DNA of 64,000 nucleotides from Leptolyngbya sp. Heron Island J (GTDB lineage Bacteria; Cyanobacteriota; Cyanobacteriia; Phormidesmidales; Phormidesmidaceae): contig NZ_AWNH01000038.1 of the NCBI RefSeq assembly GCF_000482245.1, positions 59,117-123,116 on the forward strand, in the 5' to 3' direction. Shown in pieces: positions 52,861-62,398 of the stretch. Both the position numbers and the translations under genes were made by a program. Position 1 is the first letter of the stretch. Every line of letters begins with the position of its first letter. Under the pieces are notes generated by a model. That model was not told the DNA's origin. It saw only the letters and a program-made list of their open reading frames with translations, and did not search any database.

Positions 52861-55428
52861 ATGAGCGATTCTCTCCAAGCCAACTATGCCCCGATTCCCT
52901 CAGTACTTTCAGAAAATCGTACAGGCATTACCATTGGAGCACTGAAGCAAGCATTTTTAGACAGTCTCTTTTTTGTTCAGGGCAAACCCGTTGCCTTGGC
53001 AACTCAGCATGACTATTACATGGCCCTGGCCCATCTCGTACGCGATCGCATGCTGTATCGCTGGAATAGTACAGCAGAAAGCTACACCCAGGATCGATCG
53101 CGTACAGTGTGCTATTTCTCAGCTGAGTTTTTGATGGGGCCGCATCTGGGCAATAACCTGATCAATATGGGTATTTATGATCAGGTTAAACAAGCCATAG
53201 AGGAGCTCGGTCTAGACTTTGATGCGCTATTGGCCCAGGAAGAAGAACCCGGCTTAGGAAACGGTGGTCTGGGGCGACTAGCCGCTTGTTACCTGGATTC
53301 GCTAGCATCGTTACAAGTTCCTTCCCTAGGGTATGGGATTCGCTATGAGTTTGGAATTTTCCACCAAGAGATTCGTAATGGTTGGCAAGTAGAGCGTACT
53401 GATAAGTGGTTACGCTATGGGAACCCTTGGGAAGTTGCCCGACCAGAATGGGCAATGGAAGTTAAATTTGGGGGACAGACTGAAGCCCATGTCAACGATC
53501 AGGGACAGTATCGGGTTCACTGGATACCGGAGCGAGAAGTATTAGGCATCCCCTACGATACCCCTATTCTTGGATACAAGGTCAATACGGCCAATACCTT
53601 ACGTTTGTGGAAAGCAGAGGCCATTGAGTCTTTTGACTTTGCCATTTTTAATCAGGGTAATTATTACGGCGCTGTTGAAGAAAAAGTTTCCTCTGAAAAC
53701 TTGACCAAAGTTCTCTATCCTAATGATGAGACATTAGCCGGTAAACAGCTACGCCTAGAACAACAATATTTCTTTGTCTCCTGTTCGCTACAGGATATGT
53801 TCCGCATTTTGAAGGGGCAAAATATTCCCATTGAGAAGTTTCCTGAAAAATTTGCAATTCAGCTCAATGATACGCATCCTGCGATCGCATCCGCAGAACT
53901 GATGCGTCTACTGGTAGATGAGTATCACCTCGACTGGAACCTGGCCTGGGAAACCACCCAAAAGACCCTAGCCTACACCAACCACACCCTCATGCCCGAG
54001 GCCCTGGAAAAGTGGCCAGTCAGCCTGTTTGGCAAACTGCTACCGCGTCATCTAGAAATCATCTATGAAATCAACTCTAGATTTTTAGATCTCGTCCGCA
54101 TGCGGTTTCCCAAAGACACCAAGCGGCTTGCCCGCATGTCTCTGATTGACGAAAGTGGCGAGCGTTATATCCGCATGGCCAATCTAGCCTGCGTCAGCAG
54201 CCATACCATCAATGGTGTGGCAGAGCTGCACAGTGAGTTGTTAAAACAAACGGTGCTCAAAGACTTTTACGAACTCTTCCCAGAAAAGTTTTGCAATATG
54301 ACTAATGGGGTCACCCCCCGTCGTTGGATTGCCCTGAGTAATACCCGATTAACTCAGATGATCAACCAACACATTGGCGACAGCTGGCTGAAGAATCTAG
54401 GTGAGCTACAGCAGCTAGAATCCTTAGCCCATGACCCTGGATTCCAAGAAGAATGGCGACAGATTAAACAAGCCACTAAGCGAGACTTATCCAGCCGTAT
54501 TCATAACCAATTTGGTATTCTCGTAGACCCCGCCTCCTTATTTGACGTCCAGGTTAAACGCATTCATGAATATAAGCGTCAACATTTGAATGCATTGCAC
54601 ATTATCACCCTGTACAGTCAGCTCAAACAAAACCCCAATCTAGAGGTGACCCCACGCACCTTTATCTTTGGTGGTAAAGCGGCTCCAGGGTATCACATGG
54701 CCAAATTGATCATTAAACTGATTAACTCAGTCGGCAGCATGATCAACAAGGATCCTGACCTCCATAATCAGCTGCGGGTTATCTTCTTACCCAACTACAA
54801 CGTCACCAACAGTCAGAGAATTTATCCAGCTTCCGACCTATCAGAACAAATTTCGACCGCTGGCTTTGAAGCATCAGGCACTGGCAACATGAAGTTTGCC
54901 ATGAACGGTGCCCTCACTATCGGCACATTGGACGGCGCTAACGTTGAAATTCGCCAGGCCGTCGGTGCCGACAATTTCTTTCTATTTGGTTTGACAGCTG
55001 AGCAAGTCACTCAACTCAAAGCTGAAGGCTATAAGCCTCGGGACTATTATGAGAGTAACCCGTACTTAAAAGACGCCATTGACCTGATTGCCTCCGGACA
55101 TTTTTCCCAGGGTGATACTGACCTGTTCAAACCAATTTTAGACAAACTGCTCAATGTCGATCCCTTTATGCTGATGGCCGACTATCAGTCATACATCGAT
55201 TGTCAACAAGTCGTCGGTGACGCCTATCGTGAGACAGGGCACTGGACCTACATGTCCATCCTTAACTCTATCCGTATGGGGAATTTCTCATCGGATCGCT
55301 CCATCCAAGAATATTGCCAAAACATCTGGAAAGTTTCTCCATCGCCTATTGTTCTAGACAACTCTGCTAAGTCAGAGCAAATGATCGGCGGTGAACTCGC
55401 TTGTAAGTTGCGGGGGTATCAAGAGTAA
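52861..55428 (+). CDS. glgP: Glycogen phosphorylase
   Basis: An 855-residue GT35 phosphorylase. The sequence contains YFSAEFLMG, EEPGLGNGGLGRLAACYLDS, QLNDTHPAIASAELMRLL and the pyridoxal-phosphate site EASGTGNMKFAMNGALTIGTLDGANVE, with the cofactor Lys at 678. It releases glucose-1-phosphate from glycogen, feeding night-time carbon metabolism. Length (about 840-860) is standard. A hairpin terminator follows at 55457-55492. Confidence 0.97.
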   Translation: MSDSLQANYAPIPSVLSENRTGITIGALKQAFLDSLFFVQGKPVALATQHDYYMALAHLVRDRMLYRWNSTAESYTQDRSRTVCYFSAEFLMGPHLGNNLINMGIYDQVKQAIEELGLDFDALLAQEEEPGLGNGGLGRLAACYLDSLASLQVPSLGYGIRYEFGIFHQEIRNGWQVERTDKWLRYGNPWEVARPEWAMEVKFGGQTEAHVNDQGQYRVHWIPEREVLGIPYDTPILGYKVNTANTLRLWKAEAIESFDFAIFNQGNYYGAVEEKVSSENLTKVLYPNDETLAGKQLRLEQQYFFVSCSLQDMFRILKGQNIPIEKFPEKFAIQLNDTHPAIASAELMRLLVDEYHLDWNLAWETTQKTLAYTNHTLMPEALEKWPVSLFGKLLPRHLEIIYEINSRFLDLVRMRFPKDTKRLARMSLIDESGERYIRMANLACVSSHTINGVAELHSELLKQTVLKDFYELFPEKFCNMTNGVTPRRWIALSNTRLTQMINQHIGDSWLKNLGELQQLESLAHDPGFQEEWRQIKQATKRDLSSRIHNQFGILVDPASLFDVQVKRIHEYKRQHLNALHIITLYSQLKQNPNLEVTPRTFIFGGKAAPGYHMAKLIIKLINSVGSMINKDPDLHNQLRVIFLPNYNVTNSQRIYPASDLSEQISTAGFEASGTGNMKFAMNGALTIGTLDGANVEIRQAVGADNFFLFGLTAEQVTQLKAEGYKPRDYYESNPYLKDAIDLIASGHFSQGDTDLFKPILDKLLNVDPFMLMADYQSYIDCQQVVGDAYRETGHWTYMSILNSIRMGNFSSDRSIQEYCQNIWKVSPSPIVLDNSAKSEQMIGGELACKLRGYQE

Positions 55429-55456
55429 GTAACCAATTGACATAAACCTACAACAG

Positions 55457-55492
55457 GCCCTGAGATTTTACAGACTGAAAAAATCTCAGGGC
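55457..55492. terminator. Bidirectional terminator between glgP and pdxH
   Basis: GCCCTGAGATTTT (55457-55469) and its complement AAAATCTCAGGGC (55480-55492) form a 13-bp stem, in the 83-nt gap between the converging glgP and pdxH genes. Confidence 0.75.
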
Positions 55493-55511
55493 TTATGCTT
55501 GGGTATTTCCC

Positions 55512-56153
55512 TCAAGGGGCTAAGCGTTGAATCGTCCAATTAGATTGCTCATTGGCTAAAGAGTATAAAAAGCGGTCATGCAGCCGGTTAGGTCTACCCT
55601 GCCAAAATTCAAACTGATTGGGGACTACACGATATCCCCCCCATGCCGAGGGAAGCGGCACCTCCTGATTCTGGAACTTACGCTTCATTTCATCTAGCTT
55701 TAACTCCAGCACTTGACGCGATGAGATGACAGTGCTTTGTTGTGAACACCAGGCTCCAATTTGGCTGCCCCGTGGACGAGTCGTAAAATACTTAAACGAT
55801 TCACCAGTGGATATTTTAGTCGCCTGCCCTGATATTCGGACCTGACGCTCCAGGGCAATCCAGAAAAATAAGAGAGAGACCTGGGAATTTGCATCGATCT
55901 GTTGAGCTTTTTGGCTTTCATAATTGGTAAAAAACACAAATCCCTGGCGATCAAAATATTTCAAAAGCACCATTCGCTGTGAAGGTTTACCATCAGCTGA
56001 CACAGTCGCCAGACTCATGGCATTGGGTTCTGGCACATCACTCTCACAGGCTTGCTGAAACCATTTCTCAAACTGACTAAAGGGATCGGGTTCCAGGTAT
56101 TCCCGTCTGAGACCTTCGCGAATATATTCTTGTCTTAATTCACTAATATCCAT
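55512..56153 (-). CDS. pdxH: Pyridoxamine 5'-phosphate oxidase
   Basis: A 213-residue FMN flavoprotein of the PNPOx family: MSLATVSADGKPSQRMVLLKYFDRQGFVFFTNY, SQKAQQIDANSQVSLLFFW, and the C-terminal FWQGRPNRLHDRFLYS...WTIQRLAP. It oxidises pyridoxine- and pyridoxamine-5'-phosphate to pyridoxal-5'-phosphate in the vitamin B6 salvage path. Its neighbour glgP is a pyridoxal-phosphate enzyme, although nothing shows a regulatory link. Confidence 0.95.
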   Translation of the reverse strand: MDISELRQEYIREGLRREYLEPDPFSQFEKWFQQACESDVPEPNAMSLATVSADGKPSQRMVLLKYFDRQGFVFFTNYESQKAQQIDANSQVSLLFFWIALERQVRISGQATKISTGESFKYFTTRPRGSQIGAWCSQQSTVISSRQVLELKLDEMKRKFQNQEVPLPSAWGGYRVVPNQFEFWQGRPNRLHDRFLYSLANEQSNWTIQRLAP

Positions 56154-56198
56154 GATGATCTACGGTATGTACACAAGTGACTTTAAATAGCGTTGAGA

Positions 56199-56312
56199 TG
56201 ACACTACCCCCTCTAACTCCCCCTTGGTAAGGGGAGAACTAGAGTTTCCCAGCTTACCTTAGGCTTTAGTGAATGCCCCAGGACTTTAGGGGAGATTAAG
56301 AGGGTTAATGCA
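56199..56312. repeat. Intergenic dispersed repeat with a CCCCCTTGGTAAGGGG hairpin
   Basis: Between pdxH and the methyltransferase gene, CCCCTCTAACTCCCCCTTGG followed by TAAGGGGAGAACT forms a small stem. A second related block (ATGCCCCAGGACTTTAGGGGAG) lies downstream. Sequences of this style occur widely between cyanobacterial genes. Confidence 0.5.
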
Positions 56313-56372
56313 GAATTTTGAATATTCGTCCGAGATACGTTCGAGATATTTATACGCGGTAGCCATAATGCT

Positions 56373-57140
56373 CTAGAGCTTTTTCCCAAGTATCCAAATC
56401 ATAAAAGGGCTTGTCATGGATTGAAAGTCTCCGTAGGAATAATCCCCATAGAATGCCAGTATGTTAAATCCAGTATCGTTGAGCATACTCTCAAACGTCT
56501 CTTTTTCCAGCACACTAAACTGAATCTCTATAAATCTTTTAGACTGAAGAATACCACGCTGATCGTAGGTCTCAATAAACTGAAGACCATGGACAACTTT
56601 ATCCTCGGGATCATAGGTCTCCATTGTCCAAAGCATCAGCGAGCCTGACCCATTTGGCATCGGTGGACGAGCTTTTAATTTCAATCTGCCATCAACTGTC
56701 TTTAATCTGATTTTCGGGTTATGCAGTGAGCAAATAAACTGCCCATGTGGCGATAGATGCTGATGAATACAAGCCAGTGCATGCTGCTGCCTAACTGACG
56801 AGATGATCTCTGAAAACGATTGAAATGGCAACAAAATGCGATCAAACTGTTGACCCAGATCGAGATCACAAATATCGTCAGTATGCAGCGTTGCTGACAA
56901 ACCACGTTGCCCTAGCTTTTGCTCTAAAATAGCCAACATTTCAGGAGACTTATCAACACAAGTTAGCGCTGCGCCTGCTTCAATGAGTGGCAAAGAAATT
57001 CGGCCTGTGCCACACATCAGGTCCAGAACACTGGATGAGCCCTCTTTAACTTGGTCGAGCAAGAATGGAATATCCAGTGTAGTTTGAACGTAGCTATCGT
57101 AGATATCCGCAACGTTGGCATACTTGATAGGTTGAGTCAT
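56373..57140 (-). CDS. SAM-dependent methyltransferase (class I)
   Basis: A 255-residue protein with Rossmann-type motif I SVLDLMCGTGRISLPL, followed by ALTCVDKSPEMLAILEQKL (acidic ribose-binding Asp) and DRILLPFQSFSEII. The C-terminal substrate region is diverse (FIETYDQRGILQSKRFIEIQF). Substrate unknown. ATG 57140 is chosen since it starts at the typical N-terminus and has TGGAG just upstream; an ATG at 57221 would add 27 residues. Confidence 0.87.
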   Translation of the reverse strand: MTQPIKYANVADIYDSYVQTTLDIPFLLDQVKEGSSSVLDLMCGTGRISLPLIEAGAALTCVDKSPEMLAILEQKLGQRGLSATLHTDDICDLDLGQQFDRILLPFQSFSEIISSVRQQHALACIHQHLSPHGQFICSLHNPKIRLKTVDGRLKLKARPPMPNGSGSLMLWTMETYDPEDKVVHGLQFIETYDQRGILQSKRFIEIQFSVLEKETFESMLNDTGFNILAFYGDYSYGDFQSMTSPFMIWILGKKL

Positions 57141-57444
57141 AGCTCCAGTAACCCGTTTGAACTCAGGAACGATTGTTAAGCCATCATAGTTTGCGTCTGC
57201 TGACGATAGTTGGCCACTCAATAAATCTGTACTCTTCTCCCTCCTCTGTATGCCCGCTTCTGCCGCTCAATTGTCTCACGGGCAATATCATAAGCCGTTA
57301 TTCAAAAAGAGAGGAAGAGAGTACCCAACGGGTAAGTTTCTGTTCGTTATACTCGCTGACATATTAGTCGCCACCCCATGGATATGGACAAAGGGATACA
57401 AAGTCAAGGGTTAGCACAAGCAGACTGTCTACCTTTTTCGGTTA

Positions 57445-57653
57445 GTAAGTGAATGGACAAAACTATCCATCAATCCGGGTATCTCCGTGGGAGACGCTTC
57501 GCGAACGACTCCGCGGTTCGGCTGAGCGGTTCGGCTGAGCTCACCGTCGAAGCCTCACCGTCGAAGCCTCAGCCCTCATTTCCCTAAGTTAGCTGGTTGA
57601 GCAGAGTCGAAACCAGCGGTGTCAGGGACGTTTACTTTCGGCTATCTACCTTA
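57445..57653 (-). mobile_element. MITE-like element, copy 2 (inverted, longer)
   Basis: About 209 bp. Read on the minus strand, its two ends and most of its interior match copy 1 at 19067-19199 (for example GATAGCCGAAAGTAAACGTC and CCGGATTGATGGATAGTTTT). It carries extra internal sequence: two head-to-tail copies of GCGGTTCGGCTGA (57513-57538), two of TCACCGTCGAAGCC (57541-57568), and the GGGAGACGCTTCGCGAACG motif known as a common cyanobacterial dispersed repeat. Confidence 0.65.
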
Positions 57654-57722
57654 AATTGTCCTGGCAATTCCTGCCCCTGTTTTTATTAACAAAAGTTAAA
57701 ATATCGATGTATCCTAACAAGG

Positions 57723-57792
57723 CAAATCCGATGTGTCGGTTTGCATTTTGGGATACGCAGTACCGATGCAAATCTGCCTCACATCCGATTTG
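57723..57792. promoter_or_regulatory. Imperfect inverted repeat upstream of the RND operon
   Basis: Outer arms CAAATCCGATGTG (57723-57735) and CACATCCGATTTG (57780-57792) pair with one mismatch; inner arms GGTTTGCAT (57738-57746) and ATGCAAATC (57766-57774) pair with one wobble. The structure ends 19 nt before the start codon at 57812. It may be an operator for a dimeric regulator or a leader hairpin; no TetR-type gene is adjacent. Confidence 0.5.
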
Positions 57793-57811
57793 GGAAACCA
57801 AGGAATAGTCC

Positions 57812-59095
57812 ATGACCATTTGGCATAACAGACTTCAGCACAGTGTTAGATTGATTGCCGGATTGGGGTTAGCCTTACTGCTCCCTGGCTGCGGTTTCTT
57901 TGCCCCCAGTGAAGCCCAAGTAGGTCGTCCAGGCAGACCTAGCGATGCGGAGGACAGACCTGTAGCCGTAGAAACCGCTCGTGCCCAAAGCAGCTCCCTA
58001 GCCGAAGCCCTGGAATATACTGGCACGACTCAACCACAGCAGCAGGTAGCTCTACGGGCACAAACGGCGGGTGAGGTAGTCTCACTTTATGTGGATGTGG
58101 GTGATCTAGTGCAACCCGAGACACTATTGGCCAAAATCGACAGTGGCTTACTCAAGGCGCGGGTGAATGAAGCCCAGGCGGAACTTTCGGTCAGACAGTC
58201 AGAAATTGCGGAGAGTCAGGTTTCTATCGTTGATGCTCAAGCAGCTGTTGCCCAGGCTCAAGCCACCAGAGACCAGGCCAAAGTTGATGCCGAGCGGTTA
58301 AGGCAGCTGGCCAATCAGGGGGCAATTTCTCAACAGGCGGCTGAGGCGGCTGAACTCGCTTTGGTCAATGCCGAGCAGGCCGTTAAGTCAGCCAAAGCTC
58401 AGGTGCAAGCTCGACAGAATGCGATCGCAGCCTCTGCCGGTCGAGTCAATGCCCAACAAGCCGTCGTTGCCGAAGCCAGGGAACAGCTACGCTGGGTAGA
58501 ATTAACCGCCCAAAGCCCTGCCACTGTCCTCACCCGACTGGTGGACCCCGGTGACTACGTCCAACCCGGATCTACCCTCCTAGAACTCGGTGACCTCAGC
58601 ACCTTAAAAGTAGCCGTCCAAGTCTCTGAGCTAGACCTGGGGCAACTCACCATTGGCCAACCGGCCCAGATTCGTCTCGACGCCTTTCCAGACCTGGACA
58701 ATATTACCGGCCGCATTTCCCGCATTTCCCCCGTCGCCGACCCCACCTCCCGCTTAGTAACGGTAGAAGTAACAATGCCGAACCCCGATAGCCGCATCGG
58801 CAGCGGCCTCTTAGCTCGGGTGCAATTCACACCACCGGGCAGTGAACGAATAGTTGTCCCCACCAGTGCCTTAGAAACCGGAACAGCAGAAAATACTATC
58901 TTTGCCATCGAACAGCAAGATGAACAAGCTACGGTGATAGCTCGAACGGTGGAGGTCGGCCAAACCCAGCAAGGGCGAGTCGAAATTCTCTCAGGATTGA
59001 CCGCCAATGAACCTTTTGTCGTCAAAAGCGATCAGCCTCTAGAAACCGGGCAGGCAGTGCGATTAAGTATTTTGTCTGAAGGCATGGGAGAGTAA
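57812..59095 (+). CDS. RND efflux periplasmic adaptor (membrane fusion protein)
   Basis: A 427-residue lipoprotein: signal peptide with lipobox LPGC (Cys at about 27). The HlyD-type core has a lipoyl/barrel-sandwich pattern (LRAQTAGEVVSLYVDVGDLVQPETLLAKIDSGLLKARVNEAQ), a long alpha-hairpin coiled coil (about 105-235), and the closing half (LVDPGDYVQPGSTLLELGDLSTLKVAVQVSE). It links the inner-membrane RND pump, encoded 2 nt downstream, to an outer-membrane channel that is not in this window. Confidence 0.94.
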   Translation: MTIWHNRLQHSVRLIAGLGLALLLPGCGFFAPSEAQVGRPGRPSDAEDRPVAVETARAQSSSLAEALEYTGTTQPQQQVALRAQTAGEVVSLYVDVGDLVQPETLLAKIDSGLLKARVNEAQAELSVRQSEIAESQVSIVDAQAAVAQAQATRDQAKVDAERLRQLANQGAISQQAAEAAELALVNAEQAVKSAKAQVQARQNAIAASAGRVNAQQAVVAEAREQLRWVELTAQSPATVLTRLVDPGDYVQPGSTLLELGDLSTLKVAVQVSELDLGQLTIGQPAQIRLDAFPDLDNITGRISRISPVADPTSRLVTVEVTMPNPDSRIGSGLLARVQFTPPGSERIVVPTSALETGTAENTIFAIEQQDEQATVIARTVEVGQTQQGRVEILSGLTANEPFVVKSDQPLETGQAVRLSILSEGMGE

Positions 59096-59097
59096 CT

Positions 59098-62000
59098 ATG
59101 AGCCTCAGCAAACTTGCCATTCGTCGCCACATCGCCACGCTGACGCTCACCGTAGCCACGATCATTCTCGGTCTGTTCTTCACAGCGCAGCTGCCAGTAG
59201 ACCTGTTACCCTCCATCACCTATCCACGGATTGGGGTGCGGGCCGATTCCCCAGGCATATCCCCCGAAGTCGCCGTCGATGAAATCACCCGACCTCTAGA
59301 GCAGGCCCTAGCAGCCACAGAAGGGGTTGTGCAAATAGTCTCTAAGACCCGTGAGGGTCGGGTCAGCGTAGACCTATATTTTGAACCAGGGGGCGACATT
59401 GACCAGGCCCTCAACGACGCCACAGCCACCCTAAATCGGGCTCGCGACCGTCTGCCAAACAATATTGAACAGCCACGATTGTTTAAGTTTGACCCATCTC
59501 AGCTACCAGTCTATGAGATGGCCCTGACATCAGAAACACTGCAGGGCAGAAATCTACGCATCTTTGCCGACCAGGAACTCGCACGGGAGCTATCTACCGT
59601 CCCCGGAGTGGCCAGCGTCGATGTCTCCGGTGGTGTCCAAGAAGAAGTTCAAGTCAACCTTGACCCATCTCGAATGCAACCCAAGGGCATCGGCATTACC
59701 AATGTCCTAGATGCCCTATCAGAACGCAATCAAGACACCTCCGGAGGCCGGATTCAAGGCCCCACTAGCGAACCCCTGACACGGGTTACCGGCCAATTTC
59801 AGAATGCAGATGAGATTCAGAACTTACTGTTTGAGATCGGCGATCAGCAAGTCTATCTACGAGACTTTGCCGAGGTCAATGATGGCACCAAAGAACAGCG
59901 ACTGTTTGTCAATCTGAATGGTCAGCCCGCCGTCAAGGTCAGTGTTCAGAAACAGCCAACAGCCAATACCATTGCTGTCGTTGAGGGCATTAAGCAAAAA
60001 TTAGACCAGATCAAAGCATCAGGGGCAGTCCCCGATGATCTGATTATCAACGTCACCCTGGATGAATCCATCTTTATCCAAAACTCAATTCAGAATGTTG
60101 CCACAGCCGGTCTCACCGGGACAGCTTTAGCCGCCATCGCTGTCTTCATGTTTTTAGGCTCTCTGCGACAGACATTTATTATTGTATTGGCCATTCCGCT
60201 GGCTACCTTGGTTACACTGTTGCTGTCAGGGCTATTTGGCTTATCCCTCAATGTCTTTAGCCTGGGTGGACTTGCCCTTGGCGTTGGTATTGTCGTCGAC
60301 AACGCCATTGTCATGCTAGAAAACATTGCTAATGGCGTCGCCCGCAGCCCCCGCCCTGTCATCCGTCAGGCAGAAACCAGCAGTCAAGAATTAGAATCCG
60401 CCCTGGTCGCTTCAACCACAACAAATCTGGTAGCAGTGCTGCCATTTTTACTAATGGGTGGGTTTATCTCCCTCCTGTTTAGTGAATTAGTTGTGACCAT
60501 TAGTCTGGCCGTCGCGGCATCTTTATTAGTCGCGTTAACAGTGGTTCCAGCTCTAGCTGCGCGGTTACTCACAATCAACACATCTAGCAAGATAGACAAT
60601 TTCTGGCCGATACGCTGGTTTGGTCAACGGCTCCAGAGATTGACCTTGAGCTATACCAACACCCTGGCTTGGGTATTACGTCAGAGAATCGCTGTGATCG
60701 CCTCAGCTATTCTGCTGTTCGGCGGCGGCAGCTGGATGATGGCGCAACAGATTCCTCAAGAGATTTTACCCAGCATTAGTAATGGTCAGGCTAGGGTATG
60801 GGTGCAGCTGCCACCTGGTACGACTTTAGAAGAAAACCGCAAAGTCATGGCAGCACTGGACGACATCCTAATAGCACAACCAGAGACTGACTATGTATTT
60901 AGTACTGCCGGTGGTTTTCTCTTTGGTAGCACCAGCATCGACAATGCGCTGCGCGGGTCTAGTACGCTTACCCTAAAACCTGGCACCGATGTAGAAGCCT
61001 TTACGGGTCGGATGAACCAGGAACTCAGTCAGTTAAACCTGGTCAAAACCCGTTTGCGAGTCTCACCAGGGTCTGTGCGCGGCCTCATCTTAAGCAATTC
61101 TCCGGTACGCAGCGATGTAGATATTATCCTGCAAAGCAGCGATACAGCACTTTTACAGCAAGCCGGACAGCAGGTGCTGGATGCCCTGGGGGAACAAGCT
61201 ACCCTGGCCAGCTATCTACCTGATGCCGATCCTCCACAGCCCGAAATCCAGATTCAACCCGACTGGGAGCGAGCAGCAGATGTGGGACTTTCAGCCGAGG
61301 AGATTGGCCGCACAGTGGAGACAATTCTCTCAGGTGTGGTGCCAACTCAGCTACAGCGAGGGGACCGGCTCATCGATGTGCGGGTCCAGACACCGGATAG
61401 TCTGGTCCAAAATCCAGCACAGCTCAGCCAGCTACCCTTATTAAGTAGCAATCAACAGGTGCGTCTCAGCGATGTCGCAACGATTGCAAAGGGGCAGTCA
61501 CCGGGTGAAATCCAGCGGATTAATCAGCGTCAGGTGTTTATCATCGAAGGCCGACTGGCAGAGGGCGCTAGTCTGGGGGAGGCGTTAGATGAGGTAGACC
61601 AGGTCATGGCAACGGTGACGCTGCCGCCAGAGGTCACGCGGTTGCCCAGCTTTAGTGCCCAGAGTAATGAGGCAATTCAGCAGGGCCTGGGGCTGTTAGG
61701 TGGACTGGCCATTTTCTTGGTATTTACAGTGATGGCGGTGCAATATAACTCACTAATTGATCCGTTGGTGATTATGTTGACAGTGCCGCTGGCTCTGGCT
61801 GGGGGGATTTTGGGACTGTATGTTACAGAAACAGCAATTGGCGCGACAGTTGTTGTAGGGGCAGTACTGTTGGTAGGCATTGTGGTCAACAATGCAATTA
61901 TTTTAGTGGAGCTGGCGAATCAGATTTATGTAACGGAGGAGTGCAGTCGCATAGTGGCGATGCTAAAGGCGGCTCCCCAGCGGTTACGGCCAATTTTGAT

Positions 62001-62256
62001 GACGACGGTGACAACAGTGTTAGGCATGTTGCCATTGGCGTTAGGGCTAGGTGAGGGATCGGAGTTTTTGCAGCCGTTGGGAGTGGTGATTTTTTGGGGA
62101 TTGTCGTTGGCGACGGTGCTGACGTTATTTGTGATTCCTTGCTTTTATACGTTGTTGCATGGGTTCGGCTCCGCTCACCCAGCCCAACCTAGTGCTCAGC
62201 CCCAACCTAGTGCCCAGCCTCTGGCTGAGCACAACCAGCCCAGGCTCCGCCTGTAG
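59098..62256 (+). CDS. RND efflux pump (AcrB/MdtC-like inner-membrane protein)
   Basis: A 1052-residue pump with 12 expected membrane helices and two large periplasmic loops. It begins MSLSKLAIRRHIATLTLTVATIILGLFF. Helix 4 carries GIVVDNAIVMLENI with Asp401 as the likely proton-relay residue, where AcrB has a DD pair. Helix 10 region GIVVNNAIILVELANQI corresponds to the second relay site. The last 30 residues (SAHPAQPSAQPQPSAQPLAEHNQ) are encoded by repeat sequence that continues past the stop (see 62160-62361). Substrates (drugs, metals or lipids) cannot be told from sequence. Confidence 0.94.
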   Translation: MSLSKLAIRRHIATLTLTVATIILGLFFTAQLPVDLLPSITYPRIGVRADSPGISPEVAVDEITRPLEQALAATEGVVQIVSKTREGRVSVDLYFEPGGDIDQALNDATATLNRARDRLPNNIEQPRLFKFDPSQLPVYEMALTSETLQGRNLRIFADQELARELSTVPGVASVDVSGGVQEEVQVNLDPSRMQPKGIGITNVLDALSERNQDTSGGRIQGPTSEPLTRVTGQFQNADEIQNLLFEIGDQQVYLRDFAEVNDGTKEQRLFVNLNGQPAVKVSVQKQPTANTIAVVEGIKQKLDQIKASGAVPDDLIINVTLDESIFIQNSIQNVATAGLTGTALAAIAVFMFLGSLRQTFIIVLAIPLATLVTLLLSGLFGLSLNVFSLGGLALGVGIVVDNAIVMLENIANGVARSPRPVIRQAETSSQELESALVASTTTNLVAVLPFLLMGGFISLLFSELVVTISLAVAASLLVALTVVPALAARLLTINTSSKIDNFWPIRWFGQRLQRLTLSYTNTLAWVLRQRIAVIASAILLFGGGSWMMAQQIPQEILPSISNGQARVWVQLPPGTTLEENRKVMAALDDILIAQPETDYVFSTAGGFLFGSTSIDNALRGSSTLTLKPGTDVEAFTGRMNQELSQLNLVKTRLRVSPGSVRGLILSNSPVRSDVDIILQSSDTALLQQAGQQVLDALGEQATLASYLPDADPPQPEIQIQPDWERAADVGLSAEEIGRTVETILSGVVPTQLQRGDRLIDVRVQTPDSLVQNPAQLSQLPLLSSNQQVRLSDVATIAKGQSPGEIQRINQRQVFIIEGRLAEGASLGEALDEVDQVMATVTLPPEVTRLPSFSAQSNEAIQQGLGLLGGLAIFLVFTVMAVQYNSLIDPLVIMLTVPLALAGGILGLYVTETAIGATVVVGAVLLVGIVVNNAIILVELANQIYVTEECSRIVAMLKAAPQRLRPILMTTVTTVLGMLPLALGLGEGSEFLQPLGVVIFWGLSLATVLTLFVIPCFYTLLHGFGSAHPAQPSAQPQPSAQPLAEHNQPRLRL

Positions 62257-62361
62257 TATCCGACCCCCGAGGGCTGAGCGAAGTCGAAACCCGGTGTCTC
62301 CAACCTACAACCTAGTGCCCAGCCTCTGGCTGAGCACAGCCAACCCAGGCTCCGCCTGCGA
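62205..62361 (+). repeat. Direct repeat spanning the 3' end of the RND gene
   Basis: A unit of about 50 bp starting CCTAGTGCCCAGCCTCTGGC and ending CAGGCTCCGCCTG occurs at 62208-62254 and again at 62313-62359, with only a few differences. A truncated related block (AACCTAGTGCTCAGCCCC) lies at 62187-62204. Between them lies the GGGCTGAGCGAAGTCGAAAC motif. The first copy codes for the C-terminal tail of the pump. Confidence 0.8.
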
Positions 62362-62398
62362 TAGGGGATAGCACGAGGGCACCACCCCTACCAAATCT

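Larger units (their letters stand above)
57141..57811. other. 0.67 kb intergenic region with a MITE-like element and an inverted repeat
   Basis: No gene is visible. It contains the second copy of the MITE-like element (57445-57653) and an imperfect inverted repeat (57723-57792) just upstream of the RND operon. Confidence 0.7.
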
